Shown in pieces: positions 11,899 through 18,818 of a stretch of DNA of 64,000 nucleotides. The stretch covers positions 62,001-126,000 of the forward strand of contig NZ_LGEA01000001.1 of NCBI RefSeq assembly GCF_001280065.1, in the 5' to 3' direction. Under the pieces are notes generated by a model. The model was not told the DNA's origin. It worked only from the letters and a program-made list of their open reading frames with translations, and did no database searches. The DNA is from Streptomyces sp. NRRL B-1140 (GTDB taxonomy: Bacteria; Actinomycetota; Actinomycetes; Streptomycetales; Streptomycetaceae). The position numbers were made by a program, and so were the translations under genes. The stretch's first letter is position 1, and each line of letters begins with the position of its first letter.

Positions 11899-12876
11899 CT
11901 ACGGCCACTGTGGGCCGGGCAGTTCGCCGACGGCGCGCAGTACGTCGTCGGCGGTGATGCGCAGCAGCGCCGGGTCGGGGCGGCGACCGTGCGGATCGCC
12001 CTCCGGGCCGTACCACAGGGCACGGTGGCGCGGGTCGGGCGGCGGGCCCCAGCGGCTCGGCGCGACCGGGCCGAACAGGGTGACGGAGCGCGTGCCGTGG
12101 GCGACGGCGAGGTGGGCGATGCCGGTGTCGCCACTGATCACGGCGTAGGCACCGGCGACCAGCGCGGACAGCCGTTCGAACGGCAGGCCGCCGCCGAACA
12201 CGTCGGTGTCCGGCAGGCCGGCCTCCTTGGCGAGCCGGGCCACCAGGTCGTTCTCGGCCGCACCTCCCGTCACCACGACCCGCAGGCCCCGGGCCCGCAA
12301 GTCGGCCGCGACGGCCGCGTACCGCTCGACGGGCCAGCGGCGCGCGGGCGACCCGGCGCCGGGATGCAGTACGGCCGCCCCGGGCGCCGGGGACGCCGTA
12401 CGCGGGCGGGGCAGCGACAGGTCGCCCGGGTCGGCGTCGATGCCGTAGGCCCGCAGCAGCCGGCACCAGCGGTCGCGTTCATGCTCCTCCGGGTACCAGG
12501 GCGGCCCTTCGACGCCGGGCAGCTCCGGGTGGGCGAAGGCGAGCAGTCTGTGCGGGCGCAGGCTCAGGAGCAGCCGGTGGCTGGGCGGGCCGTTGCCATG
12601 CAGGTCGACGGCGATGTCCGGGGGCGGGCCGGTCCAGTCGAGCGTGGGCGGGACGGCCCGGCCGGGGGCACTCGCGGGCAGCAGCCGGTCCACGGCCCCC
12701 GTGGCGGCCGCGACCGGCGCGAGCTCGGCGGGTGCCGCCAGCACGAGTTCGTGCCCCGGATGGGCCCGCCGCAGCGCGCGCAGCGCGGGAACACCGGCGA
12801 GCAGGTCCCCGAGTCCGAGGGCCCGAAGGACGATGAGACGGGGGCGGGCGGGCTGCGCCGCCGGATCCGAGGTCAT
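11899..12876 (-). CDS. Glycosyltransferase family 9 (heptosyltransferase-like)
   Basis: A 325-residue GT-B enzyme. The N-terminus LIVLRALGLGDLLAGVPALRAL is the characteristic GT9 opening, and the C-terminal donor site appears as VISGDTGIAHLAVAHGTRSVTLFGP, the segment that binds ADP-heptose in WaaC/WaaF. Gram-positive relatives transfer unknown sugars. It is the last gene of a minus-strand set (GT2, GmhB-like phosphatase, then this gene after a 163-base gap). The start ATG is the first one before the conserved opening. Confidence 0.85.
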   Translation of the reverse strand: MTSDPAAQPARPRLIVLRALGLGDLLAGVPALRALRRAHPGHELVLAAPAELAPVAAATGAVDRLLPASAPGRAVPPTLDWTGPPPDIAVDLHGNGPPSHRLLLSLRPHRLLAFAHPELPGVEGPPWYPEEHERDRWCRLLRAYGIDADPGDLSLPRPRTASPAPGAAVLHPGAGSPARRWPVERYAAVAADLRARGLRVVVTGGAAENDLVARLAKEAGLPDTDVFGGGLPFERLSALVAGAYAVISGDTGIAHLAVAHGTRSVTLFGPVAPSRWGPPPDPRHRALWYGPEGDPHGRRPDPALLRITADDVLRAVGELPGPQWP

Positions 12877-13039
12877 GCCAGCAGCCTGCCGCGCCCGGCC
12901 CGGCTCCGCCGCCGCAGACCCGCTCATCGGGTGCCGTGCGGCACTTCCGCGGCCGTCACGGGTCAGCACTCGGGCACGGGCCTCGGTGTACTCGATGCGG
13001 TAACGGCCGTGGCCTGTGGCCACCCGGGTCCGGGCCGGT

Positions 13040-13621
13040 TCACGGGCCCGTCGTGAACGCCTGCCGGATGGGGCGTTCGTCGGCGAGGACGCGGCCCTTC
13101 GGTGGTCCGTCCAGCAGCGCCCGGACCGCGGTGAGCAGGTCCGGGGCGACGTGGTCGGCCCGGGCGGCCTCCTCGGGGCGCGTGTGCCCGTCCGGGACCA
13201 GGATGCCGTGCGCGCCCGCCCGGCGCGCGGCCTCGGCGTCCGCAGCGGTGGAGCCGATGACGGCGAGTTCGGCGGGCCCGGTGCAGATCCGGCCGCCCGC
13301 CCACAGCAACATGCCGGGCTGCGGCCTGCGGCAGTGACAGCCGTCGTCCGGGCCGTGCGGGCAGACGGCGAACACGTCGAAGGGGCCGAGGAGTTCGTCC
13401 ACGCGGTGGTTGACCCGCCGCACGTCGGCGTCGGTGAGCAGCCCGCCCGCGACACCCGGCTGGTCGGTGACGGCACCGGTGCGGATGCCGCGCTCCCGCA
13501 GCAGCGAAAGCGCCTCGCGAGCGCCCTCGACGGGGCGTACACGGTCGGGGTCGGCGTTGTTCGGGACGTCCTCGACGAGCGTGCCGTCGCGGTCGAACAG
13601 CACGGCCTTCACCGGGCTCAC
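13040..13621 (-). CDS. HAD-IIIA phosphatase, GmhB-like (heptose bisphosphate phosphatase family)
   Basis: A 193-residue HAD hydrolase. The nucleophile motif DRDGTL is at residues 10-15 and the zinc-loop cysteines CPHGPDDGCHC (C-x7-C-x-C, preceded by the conserved FAVCPH) match D-glycero-D-manno-heptose-1,7-bisphosphate 7-phosphatase, which binds zinc in this loop. The GTG start overlaps the stop of the GT2 gene by four bases (GTGA), so the two are coupled. Between two glycosyltransferases it suggests production or trimming of a heptose-like sugar donor, though no GmhA or HldE partner is in the window. Confidence 0.8.
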   Translation of the reverse strand: MSPVKAVLFDRDGTLVEDVPNNADPDRVRPVEGAREALSLLRERGIRTGAVTDQPGVAGGLLTDADVRRVNHRVDELLGPFDVFAVCPHGPDDGCHCRRPQPGMLLWAGGRICTGPAELAVIGSTAADAEAARRAGAHGILVPDGHTRPEEAARADHVAPDLLTAVRALLDGPPKGRVLADERPIRQAFTTGP

Positions 13622-14619
13622 GGGGTGGCCTCCTCCTGCCAGGCGGGGGTGTGACGGTGGTGCCAGGCACCTGCCAGCCGGTGCCAGGTCGCGGTGGGCG
13701 GGATGAGCACGCTGGTCGCCAGCATCGTCGTGACCTCGTGGCGGGTGCGCGGACCGGGGACGATACGGGCGCGGGCGAACTCCGCCGTGCCCGCCGCCCA
13801 GCCGAGCGCACAGGCCGTGGCCGCCCGGCCGTGCCCGGCGGCGGCGAGGGCGCAGGCGGCGAGACCGGCGGTCGTGATGGCCGCGTGGGTGCGGATCCGG
13901 CCGCGCGGCGCGACGGCCTTGTCCCACCAGTCGGGGCCGTGCAGATGCCGCATCAGGGCGTCGTCGGCGTTGCCGCGCTGCTGGCGCACGGAAGCCCAGC
14001 GGGAGGCGCCGTGCAGGGGGTGGCGGGTGGTACGGCGGCCCTGCCGGATGCGCCAGCCCGCGTCGAGGACGCGCAGCGCGAGGTCGGCGTCCTCGCGGAA
14101 GGCGCGCCGGAAGCGTTCGTCGAAGCCGCCGACCTCCTTGAGGACCTCGGTGCGGTAGGCCATGTCGGCGGTGACCCAGTGGGCCCGGACGAGTCCGGCC
14201 GTGCCGCGTTCCCAGTCGGTGGGACGGCGTTCGCCGGGCAGCGGCACGGCGAGGACGCCCTGGACGCCCGCGGTGTCGGGGGACGCCCCGGCGAGGTCCT
14301 CGGCCAGCTGCTCGCACCAGTGGGCTCCCACCTGGACGTCGTCGTCGAGGAACACGGTCCACGGTGTGTGCACGGCGCGCAGCCCGGTGTTGCGGGCGGC
14401 GGCGGGCCCACGACCGCCGCCGCCCAGCACGGTGGTCCGCTCCCCCAGGTCGCCGAGGACGCTCAACGGGTGCCGCAGCGGCCCGGGTTCGGGATCGGCC
14501 CGGTCGTCGACCAGGACGATCTCCTCGGGGCGCGGTCCGGTCGCGGCCGCGAGCGCGCCGAGACAGTCGGCGAGGGTGTCCGGCACGAGAGTGGGGATCA
14601 CGACGGCGTACGGGGTCAT
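13618..14619 (-). CDS. Glycosyltransferase family 2
   Basis: A 333-residue GT-A enzyme. The nucleotide-sugar site is PYAVVIPTLVPDTL followed by EIVLVDDRADP, and the metal-binding DDD sits in WTVFLDDDVQVG (near residue 92). An ED motif (FREDADLALRVLDAGW) supplies the probable base. A hydrophobic helix pair around residues 245-290 suggests membrane attachment. It is the first gene of the GT2/GmhB-like/GT9 set, and an AT-rich dyad lies in the region it shares with the divergent deacetylase gene. Confidence 0.85.
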   Translation of the reverse strand: MTPYAVVIPTLVPDTLADCLGALAAATGPRPEEIVLVDDRADPEPGPLRHPLSVLGDLGERTTVLGGGGRGPAAARNTGLRAVHTPWTVFLDDDVQVGAHWCEQLAEDLAGASPDTAGVQGVLAVPLPGERRPTDWERGTAGLVRAHWVTADMAYRTEVLKEVGGFDERFRRAFREDADLALRVLDAGWRIRQGRRTTRHPLHGASRWASVRQQRGNADDALMRHLHGPDWWDKAVAPRGRIRTHAAITTAGLAACALAAAGHGRAATACALGWAAGTAEFARARIVPGPRTRHEVTTMLATSVLIPPTATWHRLAGAWHHRHTPAWQEEATP

Positions 14620-14725
14620 ACGGGCGGCCCTCCCTCCGGCGGCGTACGCGGACTGCCGTGCTGGCGAGTGCCGCGGTACGGCTCCCCCAAACACCGCGTC
14701 GGGCCCGTCGGGGAACACCTCGGCG

Positions 14726-14759
14726 ACTATAAACCGCGTATATACACGCAATGTATAGT
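14726..14759. promoter_or_regulatory. 34-bp AT-rich dyad between divergent GT2 and deacetylase genes
   Basis: The two halves begin ACTATA and end TATAGT and share internal GCGT/ACGC and central TATA blocks; about three quarters of positions are symmetric. The right-hand TATAGT (14754-14759) could be a -10 box that puts a start of transcription at the ATG 14766. The block is much more AT-rich than its surroundings, as expected for a regulator-bound divergent promoter. Confidence 0.6.
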
Positions 14760-14765
14760 CCCGAC

Positions 14766-15554
14766 ATGCCTTCTCTGACCAAGAAGATGAAGAAAACGGG
14801 GCCCCCGTTCCGAACTGCCGGAACACTCACGGCGATCGCCGCCCTCACCCTCGCCCTGAGCGGCTGCGCGGGAACCGACACCACGGCTCCCAGCGCAGTC
14901 CGGGCCCGCCCGGCCGAGGACGTGCAGCCGGCCCGCTTCGGCACCGTGGACTGCCGCGAGGTCAAGTGCATCGCACTCACCTTCGACGCCGGACCGAGCG
15001 AGCACTCCGCGCGACTGCTGGACATCCTGAAGGACAAGCAGGTGCCGGCGACCTTCTTCCTCCTCGGCAAGCGGCACATCGAGAAGTACCCGGAGCTGGT
15101 ACGGCGCATGGCCGACGAGGGCCACGATGTGGCCAGCCACACCTGGGACCACAAGATCCTGACCCGGCTGAGACCCGAGGAGATACGCGAGGAGCTGGAA
15201 CGCCCCAACCAGGAGATAGAGCGCCTCACCGGCCGGCGCCCGACCCTGATGCGCCCTCCGCAGGGCCGCACCGACGACACCGTGCACGCCATCTGCCGCG
15301 AACTCGGCCTGGCCGAGGTGCTGTGGAGCGTGACCGCCAAGGACTACCGGACGACCGACTCCGACCTGATCACCCGCCGCGTCCTCGCCCAGTCCTCCCG
15401 GGACGGGATCATCCTCCTCCACGACCTCTACGACGGCACGGTGCCGGCGGTGCCGGGAATCATCGACGCCTTGAAGGAACGCGGCTTCGTCTTCGTGACG
15501 GTGCCTCAACTCCTGGCACCGGGGAAGGCCGAGCCGGGCGAGGTGTACCGGTAA
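14766..15554 (+). CDS. Polysaccharide deacetylase lipoprotein (NodB homology)
   Basis: A 262-residue carbohydrate esterase 4 protein. The N-terminus is a lipoprotein signal with lipobox ALSGC (Cys near residue 34). The NodB domain follows: motif 1 TFDAGP (TFDDGP in most members), motif 2 SHTWDH (H-x3-H zinc ligands), motif 3 RPPQGR and motif 5 LLHDL. Members remove acetyl groups from peptidoglycan, chitin or similar polymers outside the membrane. The second Asp of motif 1 is Ala, so metal binding may be altered. The start is uncertain: ATG 14766 fits a leaderless promoter, and ATGs at 14751 and 14787 are alternatives. Confidence 0.85.
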   Translation: MPSLTKKMKKTGPPFRTAGTLTAIAALTLALSGCAGTDTTAPSAVRARPAEDVQPARFGTVDCREVKCIALTFDAGPSEHSARLLDILKDKQVPATFFLLGKRHIEKYPELVRRMADEGHDVASHTWDHKILTRLRPEEIREELERPNQEIERLTGRRPTLMRPPQGRTDDTVHAICRELGLAEVLWSVTAKDYRTTDSDLITRRVLAQSSRDGIILLHDLYDGTVPAVPGIIDALKERGFVFVTVPQLLAPGKAEPGEVYR

Positions 15555-15582
15555 CGCCCCGTGGGTTCCCTACGATCGTGCC

Positions 15583-16023
15583 GTGGCGAACTTCCTGCTC
15601 GAACGCACGGCCCCGCTCCCCCTCGACGAGGCGTGGCGGCGGATCACACGATGGCACCGGCACGGTGACGTGGTGCCGCTCACGGTGGTCAGGGTCGTGC
15701 CGCACGAGCCGACACGCGAGGGCACGCTCGTCGTGGCCCGCTCGGGCGTGGGGCCGCTGGTCTTCGACGACCCGATGGAGGTCACCGTGTGGCAGCCGCC
15801 CGGGGGCGGGGCGGCGGGGATGTGCCGGCTGGAGAAGCGCGGCAGGGTGGTGCTGGGGTGGGCCGAACTCGAGGTGCGGCCCGGGCCGGGAGGCCGTACG
15901 CGGGTGATCTGGCGGGAGGAGATCCGGGTCCGGTTCCTGCCGTCGCTCCTGGACGGCGCGCTGCGGCGTTCCTCCCGGTACGTGTTCGGGCGGGCCCTGA
16001 ACCATCTGCTCCGACAGCCCTGA
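15583..16023 (+). CDS. SRPBCC (START-like) family protein
   Basis: A 146-residue protein with the helix-grip pattern of SRPBCC domains: an N-terminal strand (FLLERTAPLPLDEAWRRITRW), central beta strands with charged-turn pattern, and a long C-terminal helix (LPSLLDGALRRSSRYVFGRALNHLL). Such proteins bind small hydrophobic ligands; nothing here shows which. The GTG start is the only sensible one, 28 bases after the deacetylase stop, so the two may be cotranscribed. Confidence 0.7.
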   Translation: MANFLLERTAPLPLDEAWRRITRWHRHGDVVPLTVVRVVPHEPTREGTLVVARSGVGPLVFDDPMEVTVWQPPGGGAAGMCRLEKRGRVVLGWAELEVRPGPGGRTRVIWREEIRVRFLPSLLDGALRRSSRYVFGRALNHLLRQP

Positions 16024-16027
16024 CGCA

Positions 16028-16056
16028 CCGGCCGCGGACGCGGCCCGCCCGGCCGG
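16028..16056. terminator. Short hairpin between convergent genes
   Basis: A 7-bp stem CCGGCCG/CGGCCGG encloses a 15-base GC-rich loop that can pair internally. It fills the gap between the SRPBCC gene and the convergent xdhC gene. Confidence 0.4.
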
Positions 16057-16060
16057 GGTC

Positions 16061-17212
16061 TCAGGCCACCGACCCGATCCGCCCGACGGTGCCCGGGTCC
16101 GGCTCGTGGTGGATCGGCGTGTGCGCCCCGGTCAGGGAGACCCCGCTGCCCCCACGCCGTCCGGCGACGATCTCCGACGCGATCGACAGAGCCGTCTCCT
16201 CGGGCGTGCGGGCCCCGAGGTCCAGACCGATCGGCGAGTGCAGCCGGCTCAACTCCATGTCGCTGACGCCGACTTCACGCAGCCGGGCATTGCGGTCCAG
16301 GTGGGTGCGCCTGGACCCCATGGCACCGACGTACGCCACCGGCAGCCGCAGCGCCAGCTTCAGCAGGGGCACGTCGAACTTGGCGTCGTGGGTCAGCACG
16401 CACAGGACCGTGCGGGCGTCGACGTCGGTGCCCTCCAGGTAGCGGTGGGGCCAGTCGGCCACGATCTCGTCGGCCTCCGGGAAGCGCGTCCGGGTGGCGA
16501 AGACGGGGCGCGCGTCGCACACCGTGACGTGGTAGCCGAGGAACTTGCCCATCCGGACCAGTGCGGAGGCGAAGTCGATGGCGCCGAACACGATCATGCG
16601 GGGCGCGGGGACCGAGGACTCCACCAGGACCGTGAGCGGGGCTCCGCAGCGAGAGCCCTGCTCGCCGATCTCCAGGGTGCCCGTGCGGCCGGCGTCCAGA
16701 TAGGCGCCGGCCTCGGCGGCGACCGTGCGGTCCAGTTCCGGATGGCCGCCGAAGCCGCCCTCGTGGGAACCGTCGGGGCGGACCACCAGGGCCCGGCCCG
16801 TCAGTTCGCGCGGGCCCGACACGATCCGCGCCACCGCCGCCGCCTCCCCTCGGGCGGCGGCGGTGAGCGCGGACGCGACCACCGGGCGGACCGGATCGCC
16901 GGCCCGTACCGGGGTGACCAGGATGTCGATGACGCCGCCGCAGGTCAGGCCCACGGCGAAGGCGTCGTCGTCGCTGTAGCCGAAGCGCTCCAGGACGGTT
17001 TCGCCGTCCCGCAGCGCCTGTTCGCACAGTTCGTAGACCGCGCCCTCGACGCAGCCCCCGGAGACCGAGCCGATCGCCGTGCCCTCGGTGTCCACCGCGA
17101 GCGCGGCGCCGGGCTGCCGGGGCGCGCTGCCGCCGACGGCCACCACGGTGGCGACGGCGAAGTCACGGCCCTGCTCGACCCACCGGTTCAGCTCCTCGGC
17201 GATGTCCAGCAT
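16061..17212 (-). CDS. xdhC: XdhC/CoxI family protein (molybdenum cofactor sulfuration/insertion for xanthine dehydrogenase)
   Basis: A 383-residue protein. The N-terminal XdhC_CoxI domain (residues 1-80, with SGGCVEGAVYELCEQAL) binds molybdenum cofactor, and the C-terminal Rossmann domain (about 205-360) includes MIVFGAIDFASALVRMGKFLGY and VLTHDAKFDVPLL. XdhC carries sulfurated molybdopterin to xanthine dehydrogenase. It lies downstream of the permease and the three dehydrogenase subunits on the same strand, as part of the purine catabolism locus. ATG 17212 is chosen because the domain starts there. Confidence 0.9.
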   Translation of the reverse strand: MLDIAEELNRWVEQGRDFAVATVVAVGGSAPRQPGAALAVDTEGTAIGSVSGGCVEGAVYELCEQALRDGETVLERFGYSDDDAFAVGLTCGGVIDILVTPVRAGDPVRPVVASALTAAARGEAAAVARIVSGPRELTGRALVVRPDGSHEGGFGGHPELDRTVAAEAGAYLDAGRTGTLEIGEQGSRCGAPLTVLVESSVPAPRMIVFGAIDFASALVRMGKFLGYHVTVCDARPVFATRTRFPEADEIVADWPHRYLEGTDVDARTVLCVLTHDAKFDVPLLKLALRLPVAYVGAMGSRRTHLDRNARLREVGVSDMELSRLHSPIGLDLGARTPEETALSIASEIVAGRRGGSGVSLTGAHTPIHHEPDPGTVGRIGSVA

Positions 17213-17249
17213 CTGTCTCGGTCTCCTTGGGGTTGCGGCGGCCGGGGCG

Positions 17250-18707
17250 TCAGTGGACGCCCAGCCAGCTCTCGATCGGGTTGAGGGCGAAGTACACGAG
17301 GAACACCGCCGTGAGGATCCACATGAAGGCGCCGATCTCCCGCCACCTGCCCTGGGCGGTCTTGATGGCGGCGTAGGAGATGACGCCCGCGGCGACACCG
17401 GTGGTGATGGTGTACGTGAACGGCATCAGCACGACCGTGAGGAACACCGGGACGGCGGTGGCCCGGTCGGCCCAGTCCACGTGCCGGGCGTTCATCAGCA
17501 TCATGGCGCCGATGACGACGAGGGCGGCGGACGCCACCTCCTGCGGCACGATCGCCGTGAGCGGGGTGAAGAACAGGCAGGCCGCGAAGAACAGGCCCGT
17601 CACGACCGAGGCGAGGCCGGTGCGGGCGCCCTCGCCGACGCCCGTGGCCGACTCGATGAACACCGTCTGCCCCGAACCGCCGGACACGCCTCCGATCGCG
17701 CCGCCGGCTCCGTCGATGAACAGCGCCTTGGACAGGCCCGGCATGCGGCCCTTGTCGTCGGCGAGCTTCGCCTCGGTGCCGACGCCGATGATGGTGGCCA
17801 TCGCGTCGAAGAACCCGGCGAGCACCAGCGTGAAGACGATCATGCCGACCGTCATCGCGCCGACCTCGCCCCAGCCGCCGAACCGCACGTCCCCGAAGAG
17901 GGAGAAGTCGGGCATGGAGACGGCGCTGCCGTGCAGTTCCGGAGCGCCGCCCGCCCACTGCCGGGGGTCGATGACGCCGGCGGCGTTCAGGATCGCCGCG
18001 ACGACCGTGCCGCTGAGGATGCCGATGAGGATGGCGCCCGGGACGTTCCGGGCCTGGAGCATGAAGATCAGCAGCAGGGTCCCGGCGAAGAGCAGCACGG
18101 GCCAGCCGGCCAGTTCGCCCGCCGGGCCGAGCGCGAGGGGCGTGGCCTTGCCCTGGTGCACGAAGCCGGACTTGTAGAAACCGATGAGGGCGATGAACAG
18201 GCCGATGCCCATGGTGATGCCGTGCTTGAGCGCGAGCGGGATCGCGTTCATGATCATCTCGCGCAGTCCGGTGACGACCAGCAGCATGATGACCACGCCG
18301 TACATCACGCACATGCCCATCGCCTGCGGCCAGGTCATCTGGGGTGCGACCTGGGAGGCGAGCACGCCGGAGACGGAGAGGCCGGCGGCGAGCGCCAGCG
18401 GCACCTTGCCGACGAAGCCCATCAGCAGGGTGGTGAAGGCCGCCGCGAACGCGGTCGCGGTGATCAGGGCCGGCTGGGCGAGCGTGTCCCCGGCCGCGTC
18501 CTTGCCAGACAGGATCAGGGGGTTGAGCAGGAGGATGTACGCCATCGCCATGAAGGTCGTGACGCCGCCGCGCACTTCGCGGGCGACGCTGGACCCTCTG
18601 TGGGATATGTGGAAGTACCGGTCGAGCCAGGACCGTCCGGCCGGGACGCGGGTGCCTTCACCCGCGTCGTCGGCTGTGGTCCTCGGCTCTGTGGACTGCT
18701 GGGTCAT
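17250..18707 (-). CDS. NCS2 family purine/guanine-hypoxanthine-type permease (AzgA-like)
   Basis: A 485-residue transporter with about 12-14 hydrophobic helices. The opening FHISHRGSSVAREVRGGVTTFMAMAYILLLNP is typical of the AzgA/PbuG branch of nucleobase-cation symporters, and GVSGGSGQTVFIESATGVGEGARTG is its conserved substrate-site loop. Position between xdhC and the dehydrogenase operon indicates import of hypoxanthine, guanine or adenine for breakdown. The start MTQQ at 18707 is used; the frame extends 14 residues further without support. Confidence 0.9.
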   Translation of the reverse strand: MTQQSTEPRTTADDAGEGTRVPAGRSWLDRYFHISHRGSSVAREVRGGVTTFMAMAYILLLNPLILSGKDAAGDTLAQPALITATAFAAAFTTLLMGFVGKVPLALAAGLSVSGVLASQVAPQMTWPQAMGMCVMYGVVIMLLVVTGLREMIMNAIPLALKHGITMGIGLFIALIGFYKSGFVHQGKATPLALGPAGELAGWPVLLFAGTLLLIFMLQARNVPGAILIGILSGTVVAAILNAAGVIDPRQWAGGAPELHGSAVSMPDFSLFGDVRFGGWGEVGAMTVGMIVFTLVLAGFFDAMATIIGVGTEAKLADDKGRMPGLSKALFIDGAGGAIGGVSGGSGQTVFIESATGVGEGARTGLASVVTGLFFAACLFFTPLTAIVPQEVASAALVVIGAMMLMNARHVDWADRATAVPVFLTVVLMPFTYTITTGVAAGVISYAAIKTAQGRWREIGAFMWILTAVFLVYFALNPIESWLGVH

Positions 18708-18780
18708 GGGTGCCGTCTCCCAAGTTTCAAAGGGGGTTGGGATGTTCACGACCCGGGGGACGGCCCGAGACGAACAAGGA

Positions 18781-18807
18781 GCCCTGGGGGACGAAGCCCC
18801 CCAGGGC
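18781..18807 (-). terminator. Hairpin after the xanthine dehydrogenase subunits
   Basis: A 10-bp perfect stem (18781-18790 with 18798-18807) and a 7-base loop lie just downstream of the molybdopterin-subunit stop on the minus strand, separating the dehydrogenase genes from the permease. Confidence 0.7.
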
Positions 18808-18818
18808 GACGTGACTGC

